Assembly (NCBI GenBank): GCA_963770915.1
Contig: CAVYRG010000001.1
Location: forward strand, 2,790,001 to 2,854,000
Source of the DNA: PALSA-270 sp963770915
GTDB taxonomy: Bacteria > Acidobacteriota > Terriglobia > Terriglobales > Acidobacteriaceae
Reading direction: 5' to 3'
Length of the DNA: 64,000 nucleotides
Both the position numbers and the translations under genes were made by a program. Position 1 is the stretch's first letter; every line of letters starts with the position of its first letter. Shown piece by piece: positions 1-5,855 of this stretch. The notes under the pieces are model-generated. The model searched no databases. It saw nothing but the letters and a program-made list of their open reading frames with translations, and had not been told where the DNA came from.

Positions 1-104
1 TCGCGCAGGTCCATGATGCGGGAAGGATGGATGTGAAGAACCGCGACCATGGCCACGGGTGCGGGGATCTCGAACTGAATGTCGTAGCCGAGACGGATGA
101 ACAT
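1..104 (-). CDS. Transglutaminase-like protein, N-terminal fragment cut by window edge
   Basis: Thirty-four codons run leftward from an ATG at 104 and leave the window. The visible start, MFIRLGYDIQFEIP, followed by a hydrophobic stretch and an L-H-I-H-P-S-R element, is the pattern I know from the N-terminal beta domain of bacterial transglutaminase-family proteins. The catalytic Cys-His-Asp residues would lie outside the window, so activity cannot be judged. An ATG at 120 is out of frame. Confidence 0.55.
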   Translation of the reverse strand, partial: MFIRLGYDIQFEIPAPVAMVAVLHIHPSRIMDLR

Positions 105-210
105 GAGGTGGTGAGAGCCATTTCTGAGCGCAAGACGTATTTGAATTATACGCGGCGGTTGTCCTCCCGAGGGCAGCACAGGACTTTTGGTTCCACAGAG
201 AAATCGGGGC

Positions 211-271
211 AGGGATGTTTCGACTGCGCGGGAGCGCTTTGCGCTTGCTCCCGCTCCGCTCAACATGACAA
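211..271. repeat. Intergenic palindromic repeat, family B
   Basis: The segment carries the GGGATGnTTCGACTGCGC ... CAnCATGACAA signature also seen at 12873-12986 and 46177-46288. Its centre is a hairpin (gggagcgc / gcgctccc-like arms around 230-255). It fills the gap between the transglutaminase fragment and the end of rsmI. The spread in intergenic gaps suggests a REP-type dispersed element. Confidence 0.6.
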
Positions 272-278
272 TGCGGGG

Positions 279-1175
279 TCACTTGCTGCGCTGGTACTCG
301 CGGTAGGCTTCGCTTTTGGAAATGCCGTATTCCTTAGAAGCTTTTTTTAAGGCCGCTTTTTCATCCAACCCTTCTTCGGAGATGAGCTGACTGATCCGCA
401 GCGCTACGGTCGGACGGGCAAGGACGCCCGTCGCTCCACCCGGTTTCGCCGTTTCCGCCCTGCCGATCAGCAGCGTGATTTCTCCCTTGATCTCCTCGCG
501 GGATTGCAGGTCCGCCAAGACATCGCCGGCCCGCCCACGCAGGAACTCTTCATGGATCTTGGTGACTTCGCGGGCCACGACGATTTGGCGGCCTGATCCC
601 AAAATCTCGACGATGTCTTCCACGGCCTCTTTCACGCGGTGCGGCGCTTCGTAGAACACTTGCGTTTCGGTTGAGGCCTTCGTGCTCTCGAGCTTCGCTC
701 TGCGCTGGCCGCGCTTGGCGGGCAGGAATCCGTGAAACTCGAAGGAATCGGTGGGCAGGCCGCTCGCCGCCAGCGCCGCCACAAACGCTGAGGCGCCGGG
801 AACCGGAACCACCGCGATCCCGCGCTCAATCGCCCGTGCAACGATGCGATAGCCGGGATCGGAAATCCCGGGCATGCCGGCATCTGTGACCAAAGCGATG
901 CTAACGCCCTTTTCCAATTCCTCTACCAACTCCTCTGCGCGGGCGGCCTCGTTGTGCTCGTGATAACTGATCGTCCGCGTGGCGATCGCGTAATGATTGA
1001 GTAGCTTTTGCGTGTGGCGGGTATCTTCGCAGGCGATGAGTCCGGCTTCTTTCAGCACCCGCAGCGCCCGCAGGGTGATGTCTTCCAGGTTGCCGATGGG
1101 CGTGGCCACGAGATAAAGGCCGGGAGCAAGCGTGCCAGTGTCGCGTCCTTCCGCAGGTTTTTGCGCGCCTGCCAT
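279..1175 (-). CDS. rsmI: 16S rRNA 2'-O-ribose C1402 methyltransferase RsmI
   Basis: A 298-residue tetrapyrrole-methylase-fold enzyme that methylates the 2'-O of C1402 in 16S rRNA with SAM. The hallmark TPIGNLED sits at residues 25-32, DAGMPGISDPG at about 98-108 and a VPGASA element follows. The usual C-terminal helical region is present. I chose the ATG at 1175 because the family motif then lies at its normal distance from the N-terminus; an ATG at 1298 would add 41 atypical residues overlapping the divergent fmdB-like start. Near the C-terminus, GGATGVLARP (about 407-447) is encoded by a small GC palindrome resembling the local repeats. Confidence 0.92.
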   Translation of the reverse strand: MAGAQKPAEGRDTGTLAPGLYLVATPIGNLEDITLRALRVLKEAGLIACEDTRHTQKLLNHYAIATRTISYHEHNEAARAEELVEELEKGVSIALVTDAGMPGISDPGYRIVARAIERGIAVVPVPGASAFVAALAASGLPTDSFEFHGFLPAKRGQRRAKLESTKASTETQVFYEAPHRVKEAVEDIVEILGSGRQIVVAREVTKIHEEFLRGRAGDVLADLQSREEIKGEITLLIGRAETAKPGGATGVLARPTVALRISQLISEEGLDEKAALKKASKEYGISKSEAYREYQRSK

Positions 1176-1296
1176 CGAGCCGAGTCTACCATCCGCGAGC
1201 GGGGCGGAATCAGGGCAGAAAATTGACGCGCCTTCCCCGCGCACCCTAGAATCAAGCCAGCCTAAAGGGCGCGCTTCGCCGGCTTTCAGGGAGTCC

Positions 1297-1620
1297 ATGC
1301 CACTTTACGAATACGAGTGCACGAAGTGCCACCATCGTTTTGAAAAGATCCAGAAGTTTTCCGACCCCCACATGAAGAAGTGCCCGGACTGCAGCGGGCG
1401 AGTGGAGTTGGTGATCTCCGCCCCGGCAGTGCAATTCAAGGGGTCGGGCTTCTACATCACGGATTACCCCAACAAATCGTCGAAGGGCTCGGCTTCTGCC
1501 GGGTCATCATCGGACGGCGAGTCATCCACGAAGGATTCAGCGGCGAAAGACTCGAAATCCGCCTCTAGCGATTCCTCCAAGAAAGAAAGCAAGCCGAAGG
1601 CCGAGAGCAAGAAGAAGTAA
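1297..1620 (+). CDS. FmdB-type zinc-ribbon protein with Ser/Lys-rich tail
   Basis: A 107-residue protein opening with MPLYEYECTKCHHRFE, the signature of the FmdB/CxxC_CxxC_SSSS putative regulatory family. Zinc ligands are C8, C11, C29 and C32. From about residue 62 the tail is low-complexity Ser/Lys/Ala/Glu and probably disordered. The function of the family is poorly defined; regulation of formamidase expression was proposed for the founding member. It is divergent from rsmI with a 121-bp gap holding both promoters. The ATG at 1297 gives the exact family N-terminus. Confidence 0.85.
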   Translation: MPLYEYECTKCHHRFEKIQKFSDPHMKKCPDCSGRVELVISAPAVQFKGSGFYITDYPNKSSKGSASAGSSSDGESSTKDSAAKDSKSASSDSSKKESKPKAESKKK

Positions 1621-1627
1621 GTCCACC

Positions 1628-2188
1628 TCAGCGCCAACGCAAATCGTATCCCAGCGCGTACAGGATGTGATTTTCGAACTCATATTGGACGAGTGCCGTG
1701 AAATTCTGCGGCTGCGTCTCCCACGAAGCGGCGTACACGGTGGCGGGCTGAACGAAGATTGAATAGGCCGGAGCGTAGCGCACGTTGCATGGCGCCGGGC
1801 AGGCGATGAGGCCGGTTGGGTCGGGGCGCTGCACGTTGGCTACGGCGGCAAGCACGGCGGAAGAAACATCCGGCACAGCGGAAACCAGAATCTGGCGAGG
1901 CTGAATGGAGGGCGCTCGCGGATCGCCGGGAAGGGTCTGGGCGGGCGCGCCGGAGAGAGTTTGCTGCAAAGGGTTGAGGTCGATTTGCTGCGCCAGGGTT
2001 TGCTGTGCCGCCTGCCAAATGGCCCACAGCTCGGCCTCCGAATGTTGGGTGTGATTGATGAACCCGACGGGAAGTTCTGGGCTTGCTCCGCCGCATCCTA
2101 CCAGCAAGCCTGCCAGGCCTGACAAGGCGCCAATGATTAGAAGGACATAAGTCTGCAAGCGCAGGAGTTTGCTCCGGCCGCGATCCAT
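1628..2188 (-). CDS. Putative lipoprotein, unknown function
   Basis: A 186-residue protein with an N-terminal hydrophobic segment (residues 13-31) ending in a lipobox-like L-V-G-C, with the acylated Cys at 32. The rest is a soluble, Pro/Ala-rich domain I do not recognise. Export and lipidation by the Lsp pathway are inferred from the signal. It converges on the fmdB-like gene with a 7-bp gap. No strong Shine-Dalgarno is visible in front of the ATG at 2188. Confidence 0.65.
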   Translation of the reverse strand: MDRGRSKLLRLQTYVLLIIGALSGLAGLLVGCGGASPELPVGFINHTQHSEAELWAIWQAAQQTLAQQIDLNPLQQTLSGAPAQTLPGDPRAPSIQPRQILVSAVPDVSSAVLAAVANVQRPDPTGLIACPAPCNVRYAPAYSIFVQPATVYAASWETQPQNFTALVQYEFENHILYALGYDLRWR

Positions 2189-2207
2189 AACCAGGGCATC
2201 GGCAGGA

Positions 2208-2221
2208 ATCCCGCGCGGGAT
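2208..2221. promoter_or_regulatory. 14-bp perfect palindrome
   Basis: ATCCCGCGCGGGAT is a perfect palindrome 20 bp upstream of the lipoprotein start at 2188. It could be a binding site, but GC-only palindromes arise easily in this sequence, so support is weak. Confidence 0.25.
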
Positions 2222-2325
2222 GCGCCGACCGGGGCAATCGGACGTTGCAAACCTTTGGTTTGCCGCTGCTTAGACGAGCCTGCGCGGTGAATCGTTCCAT
2301 GCCGCTCCGCATCTAAGCAGGATAA

Positions 2326-2343
2326 TAGTCGTTATAACGACTA
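2326..2343. promoter_or_regulatory. Perfect 18-bp palindrome, likely operator upstream of the pirin gene
   Basis: TAGTCGTTATAACGACTA is perfectly self-complementary. It sits 15 bp upstream of the pirin ATG, just before the GGAGGG ribosome site, where a repressor would block transcription. The AT-rich core and TAGTC/GACTA ends look like a site for a dimeric winged-helix or TetR-type repressor. No regulator gene is adjacent, so the binder is unknown. Confidence 0.55.
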
Positions 2344-2358
2344 AATGGAGGGAGCGTC

Positions 2359-3057
2359 ATGATCAGCGTAAGGCCGAGCGGCGAGCGGGGCGGAGGAGAC
2401 TACGGCTGGCTCAACACCCGGCATAGTTTTTCCTTCGATCAGTATCACGATCCGCGCTTTACGGGCTTCCGTTCCCTGCGGGTAATCAATGAGGACTGGA
2501 TTGCCGCCGGGCAAGGCTTTCCCATGCACTCGCACCGCGACATGGAGATCATTACTTATCTTCTGGAGGGAGCGCTGGAGCACAAGGACAGCATGGGCAA
2601 CGGCTCGGTCATCCGGCCGGGCGACGGGCAGCGCATGAGCGCAGGAACCGGCGTGCGGCACAGCGAAGCGAATCCCTCGCCGAGCGAAGCCGCGCACTTG
2701 CTGCAGATCTGGATTTTCCCCGATCGCGCCGGGCACAAGCCGGGCTACGAGCAGAAAGCGTTTCCGGAGGCGGAGAAGCGCGGCAAGCTGCGCTTGATCG
2801 CCTCGCCCGACGGCGTGGATGGCTCGGTCAGCATTCATCAGGATGCGCGGCTGTATGTTTCCCTGCTTGCGCCGGGCCAGGAGGTCAAGCACGAACTCGG
2901 CGCGGGCCGCTACGGCTGGCTGCAGGTGGCCAAGGGCGCGGTGGAGCTGAATGGCAAGCAACTCAAGCAGGGAGACGGAGCGGCCATCAGCGATGAGCAT
3001 GAGCTTACGATTAAAGGCGTCGACGACGCCGAAGTGCTGTTGTTCGATTTGGCCTGA
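2359..3057 (+). CDS. Pirin family protein (YhhW-like bicupin)
   Basis: A 232-residue bicupin of the pirin family. Metal ligands typical of the family are visible: H57 and H59 in FPMHSHRD, then H101 and E103 in GVRHSE. Characterised relatives (E. coli YhhW) have quercetin 2,3-dioxygenase activity in vitro, but the physiological role is unsettled. A strong GGAGGGAGC precedes the ATG at 2359. The palindrome at 2326-2343 suggests dedicated repression, perhaps in response to electrophiles or oxidants, which is inference. Confidence 0.92.
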   Translation: MISVRPSGERGGGDYGWLNTRHSFSFDQYHDPRFTGFRSLRVINEDWIAAGQGFPMHSHRDMEIITYLLEGALEHKDSMGNGSVIRPGDGQRMSAGTGVRHSEANPSPSEAAHLLQIWIFPDRAGHKPGYEQKAFPEAEKRGKLRLIASPDGVDGSVSIHQDARLYVSLLAPGQEVKHELGAGRYGWLQVAKGAVELNGKQLKQGDGAAISDEHELTIKGVDDAEVLLFDLA

Positions 3058-3079
3058 GTCCGGAAAGAACAACTTCGCA

Positions 3080-3146
3080 GCCACGGATTGCCGCGGATTT
3101 GCACGGATGTGATTTATCCGTGAGAATCCGTAGGTCCGTGGCTGCT
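3080..3146. repeat. Imperfect inverted repeat (CCACGGATT / ATCCGTAGGTCCGTGG type)
   Basis: Arms of the type GCAGCCACGGATTGCCGCGGATTTGC... and ...GAATCCGTAGGTCCGTGGCTGC flank a short AT-rich centre. The same wording recurs at about 35349-35426, so this is another dispersed intergenic element. It ends directly before the membrane-protein start at 3150. Confidence 0.5.
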
Positions 3147-3149
3147 TTT

Positions 3150-3578
3150 ATGTCTCGTCCCGCTGGGGTTTCCGCCATCGCGAGCGTCTTCTTTCTCACT
3201 GCTGCATATCTTGCGGCGCTGGCAGCCATCATGTTGCTTCGCCCGGGGGCGGTCTCGCTAACGCTGGGCGCTCCATTACTCGGTGGGCTGGAGTTGGCTG
3301 GGCCTTATATGTTCCTGCTCGTGGCGGCGGTAGGAGTGGTGATTGCGACGGGCCTGTTGTGGCTGCAGAATTGGGCCCGCTGGCTGGCCATCTCAGCGGC
3401 CGTGGCAGGAATTTTCTTGCTGATGCCGGAAGTCTCCGCCGCGGTGATCGAGTTTCGCGGCGCGGCGCTGCTATGGAGCGGTCTGGGGATTGTGGTGCGG
3501 GTGATGATTGTGCGCTATCTGTTCCAGGAGCCAACGATCGAGGCCTTCACCCGCCGCGCAGACCGCGAGGCCCAGTAG
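3150..3578 (+). CDS. Small multi-pass membrane protein, unknown
   Basis: A 142-residue protein with about four hydrophobic helices (residues 8-32, 48-70, 78-96 and 105-125) and a charged C-terminal tail. No catalytic motif is visible. An in-frame ATG at 3099 exists, but it would make the N-terminus translate the inverted repeat at 3080-3146, so 3150 is preferred; neither has a clear Shine-Dalgarno. It could be a DUF-type inner-membrane protein. Confidence 0.55.
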   Translation: MSRPAGVSAIASVFFLTAAYLAALAAIMLLRPGAVSLTLGAPLLGGLELAGPYMFLLVAAVGVVIATGLLWLQNWARWLAISAAVAGIFLLMPEVSAAVIEFRGAALLWSGLGIVVRVMIVRYLFQEPTIEAFTRRADREAQ

Positions 3579-3591
3579 TTCCCCGCCGCGA

Positions 3592-4323
3592 TCAGAACTT
3601 CACCCCGAAGCCGACAGAAATCACAGGATAGAACTTGAACGGCGACATGTCTTTGTTGAGCTTGCCTTTTTCCGCCGTGACGTTACTCTGAAACGATGGA
3701 TCGGAGTTGATGGGCTGGCAGTTCAGGCCGCTGGAGTCGCATGCGCCGCCGGCCAGGTTGAGAGTGACTTTGGGCGAGCCCGTGTAGATAGCGCCGATTT
3801 CAAAAGGAATGCTGAAACGGTGACGGCCACGTGGCAGCAGGTTTCCCCATCCTACCGAAAGCATGGGGCCGGCTTTGTAGAAGTCGATCTTGCCGGAGCC
3901 GGTGATCGGGTTGGCGGGATCGCTGGTGTATGTGGTGCTATTCAGGGTGAACGTCTGGCCGCCGGGAACCGCAGCGTTGGCGGTGATCTGGTTGCCGTTG
4001 TAAACGAGCACTCCGGGGCTGACATGAAAACCGTTTCCAAACGGGAACCAATCGAGGTGCGCTTCGGCGGAGCGAAAACTCAGCTGGCCGCCATAACTGA
4101 CGCCGTCTTTTGCGAACGTGCGGTTATAGCTGAAGGCGTTGAAGCCCGCCCGCAGGTTGAAACCAGGGGCGAGCGGCGTAGCCGCTTCAATGCCGGCCCC
4201 CAGGAGAGAGGCTTTAACGCCAATTCCCACGTCGGAGAACGGGCGCGAGCCTTCCGCCTGGCCAAGGGAATGGGCCGGCACGAGCAGCAGAAGCAGAGCA
4301 ACAGGAACAAAAGTGGGGCGCAT
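3592..4323 (-). CDS. Outer-membrane beta-barrel protein
   Basis: A 243-residue protein with a cleavable signal peptide (about residues 1-22, ending HSLGQA) and alternating hydrophobic/aromatic strands. It ends in Phe (GFGVKF), as expected for BAM-dependent outer-membrane proteins. The strand pattern suggests an eight- to ten-stranded barrel. No specific substrate can be inferred. It stands alone between convergent and divergent neighbours. Confidence 0.65.
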   Translation of the reverse strand: MRPTFVPVALLLLLVPAHSLGQAEGSRPFSDVGIGVKASLLGAGIEAATPLAPGFNLRAGFNAFSYNRTFAKDGVSYGGQLSFRSAEAHLDWFPFGNGFHVSPGVLVYNGNQITANAAVPGGQTFTLNSTTYTSDPANPITGSGKIDFYKAGPMLSVGWGNLLPRGRHRFSIPFEIGAIYTGSPKVTLNLAGGACDSSGLNCQPINSDPSFQSNVTAEKGKLNKDMSPFKFYPVISVGFGVKF

Positions 4324-4557
4324 GGGGATATCTCTTGAATGAGCATTCTGGAGAAGTCCCAGGTAAATGGACAGTTAAATTGTTCCAAGAATTTGGTAGT
4401 GTGCGCTCGACAATGCAGAAACGGGAGGCCGCCTGAAGTGTAGGGGCAGCGGCGTCAAAAAATCGTGTACGAGACGAAGCATCCACTCGAATGGAAAACG
4501 AGGTCATACTCCGGCGCTGGAGAGGATCTGCGTTGGACGGCATTGAAAGTAGGAAAA

Positions 4558-5253
4558 ATGACAAGCAAAGCGTTCGTCCTTATTCTCGCGTTTTCTTCGG
4601 CATTGCCAGTTTATTCGCAGCGGCCGCCCCAAGATGGCCCACCGACGGCTGGTGTGGGCTGTGAAGACCAGAGCCACGCACTTGCCTCGGGGGCGTACGG
4701 TTTAGCGGTCTTAGAGCAGGTCTGGCCTGCAGCGTTCCCTAGGAGTGCCGGGATTACGATAGCGGTCGTATTCCGACCCGAAATTAGTGTGCTTCTGCAT
4801 ACCGATGGCACCAAGTTCGAGTTATGGATAGGCACGGCGAACGTTCCGAAGAACAACGTCTGGAATTTCTTGGAAGATCTTGCGGAATCCTGCCACTTAC
4901 CCCCTGATCCTGCCGACGCCGTCAAACTGCTGAATATCCAGTGGGAAGCCAAAGAGCTGAAGCCAGCGCAGTTTGAGCAATTGCACAAAGACTTCATCAC
5001 CGCTTTGACCGACTATGTCTCCACAGTTCGAGAAAGGTCCGCCCACTTCATGTCGAAACGGTCCCAGGGCGGCGGAGTGGACGCCTCGATCCATCCGGTT
5101 GTCTATGACAACTCATGGGAACATCTCAAGATAGAGGAGTGGGACCTCCCGGTTAACGGCAAACCCAGCCCTATAATCAAATGGGTGCACGAGCTCCAAA
5201 GCGTTGCCCAACTAACGTTCCATAGAGCAATCGTTGGCCCGGGAGAATTTTGA
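4558..5253 (+). CDS. Secreted protein, unknown function
   Basis: A 231-residue protein with a signal peptide (MTSKAFVLILAFSSALPVYS) and no domain I recognise. The ATG at 4558 has GTAGGAAAA just upstream and places the signal peptide at the N-terminus, unlike an upstream ATG at 4465. The last part of the gene (about 5141-5222) has a degenerate copy at 5300-5383, in intergenic DNA. Confidence 0.55.
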   Translation: MTSKAFVLILAFSSALPVYSQRPPQDGPPTAGVGCEDQSHALASGAYGLAVLEQVWPAAFPRSAGITIAVVFRPEISVLLHTDGTKFELWIGTANVPKNNVWNFLEDLAESCHLPPDPADAVKLLNIQWEAKELKPAQFEQLHKDFITALTDYVSTVRERSAHFMSKRSQGGGVDASIHPVVYDNSWEHLKIEEWDLPVNGKPSPIIKWVHELQSVAQLTFHRAIVGPGEF

Positions 5254-5299
5254 GTACTGCGAGAGCAATCAAGTTCAACAGAACACAACAGATTCCAAC

Positions 5300-5383
5300 G
5301 CGATCTTCCCGTCGATGGATCAAACAAGTCCGATAATCAAATGGGTGCACGAGTTTTAGAGCGTGGCCGACTAAAACGTTCCA
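5300..5383 (+). repeat. Degenerate duplicate of the 3' end of the upstream gene
   Basis: ATAATCAAATGGGTGCACGAG occurs at 5173-5193 and again at 5333-5353. Similarity extends from about 5300 to CGTTCCA at 5377-5383, matching 5141-5222 at a 160-bp offset. The copy has diverged and is not part of an open gene, so it is an old partial duplication. Confidence 0.6.
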
Positions 5384-5465
5384 CACGAGCTTTGAGGCTA
5401 GGAGCAGTCCGGGCGGGCCGTGGATTGGGTACTGCCGCGGGCGCGTCCCTTCGCGGCTGCGATCC

Positions 5466-5504
5466 GCAAAAACACGAAAGCCCCGGCTGCGAGCCGAGGC
5501 TTTC
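5466..5504 (-). terminator. Intrinsic terminator ending the tRNA-like/antisense RNA unit
   Basis: On the minus strand a 7-bp stem (GAAAGCC/GGCTTTC, 5498-5504 with 5476-5482) stacks on a 5-bp stem (CGGCT/AGCCG) with a 3-nt loop. GTGTTTTTG follows. This is a strong rho-independent terminator for leftward transcription out of the tRNA-like locus. Confidence 0.7.
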
Positions 5505-5535
5505 AGAATCGGTACTGGACGATGCCTGCGAAGCA
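5466..5535 (-). ncRNA. Candidate small RNA antisense to the adjacent tRNA-like gene
   Basis: Downstream of a promoter-like TTGACT-N16-TATTCT, the minus strand carries a 25-nt block (5535 to 5511). It is complementary to nucleotides 18-42 of the tRNA at 5595-5682 with one mismatch, at tRNA C27, and covers D-loop, D-stem 3' side and the whole anticodon arm. The terminator at 5476-5504 follows directly, which would give an RNA of roughly 70 nt. No such antisense tRNA partner is known to me. Expression is inferred, not seen. Confidence 0.4.
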
Positions 5536-5665
5536 ATTTCAGAATAACTCCGGCAGCGCCAAAGTCAAGCGCTTTGATTGATTCGAGCGGCAACGGAGGG
5601 CGAGGGAGTCGAACCCTAGTGGCTGATTAAGCCGCTCGAATGCTTCGCAGGCATCGGCCAGTACC
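5511..5665. repeat. Interrupted inverted repeat spanning half of the tRNA and its trailer
   Basis: Arm 5511-5535 is the reverse complement of 5641-5665 (24/25). Arm 5581-5591 is the reverse complement of 5631-5641 (11/11). Together they mirror tRNA nucleotides 18-52 without a gap on the tRNA side; on the trailer side 45 nt (5536-5580) are inserted. A read-through transcript could fold into one long hairpin that destroys the cloverleaf. Confidence 0.8.
5541..5568 (-). promoter_or_regulatory. Promoter-like element inside the tRNA trailer
   Basis: On the minus strand TTGACT (5568-5563) and TATTCT (5546-5541) are separated by 16 nt. A start about 7 nt downstream would fall at 5534-5535, exactly where the antisense block begins. 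The element lies in a 45-nt insertion that splits the inverted copy of the tRNA. Confidence 0.45.
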
Positions 5666-5682
5666 CACTGGCAGCACCCTCC
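5595..5682 (-). tRNA. Class II tRNA with 8/4 acceptor/T-stem (allo-tRNA type), anticodon GCG
   Basis: The minus-strand RNA folds as follows. The acceptor is 8 bp (GGAGGGTG with CGCCCTCC, one G-U pair). The D-arm has 6 bp and a 4-nt GGGT loop. The 5-bp anticodon stem carries loop CTGCGAA, hence anticodon GCG. The variable arm is long (7 bp with one C-A mismatch, loop TAATC). The T-stem is only 4 bp (AGGG/CCCT) with loop TTCGACT. Eight plus four keeps the 12-bp branch, as in the 8/4 allo-tRNAs reported from Acidobacteria. The discriminator is G and CCA is not encoded. A long variable arm plus G73 are serine identity features, whereas GCG reads Arg CGC/CGU codons. It is not canonical Ser, Leu, Arg or Sec tRNA. 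A TAGAAT hexamer (minus strand) lies about 20 bp upstream. Confidence 0.72.
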
Positions 5683-5831
5683 AAACGAGTGCCTGCGTAA
5701 CAGATTCTACGGGTTCGATTTAGGCAATCGACCGGATCTTGCAAAATAAAATGGGACGTTGTTCCGATTCGGGAACCTCGCCCGGTGGCCGGCCTTGCAG
5801 GAACTCGGCACCACGCTTGGAGCTAAAACAC

Positions 5832-5850
5832 TGCGGACGGGGCATCCGCC
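5832..5850 (-). terminator. Weak terminator-like hairpin after clpB
   Basis: GCGGA (5833-5837) pairs with TCCGC (5845-5849), and the minus strand continues GCAGTGTTTTAGC. It is a short stem with a modest U-tract right after the clpB stop. Confidence 0.35.
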
Positions 5851-5855
5851 CTAAA

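Noticed and set aside
2341..3084. Long open frame antisense to the pirin gene
   Set aside because: It is a shadow frame of a GC-rich gene; pirin motifs and the ribosome site lie on the plus strand.
5595..5682. Selenocysteine tRNA (selC)
   Set aside because: The 8-bp acceptor and 6-bp/4-nt D-arm look Sec-like, but the anticodon is GCG, not TCA, the T-stem has 4 bp rather than 5, and no selA, selB or selD is in the window.
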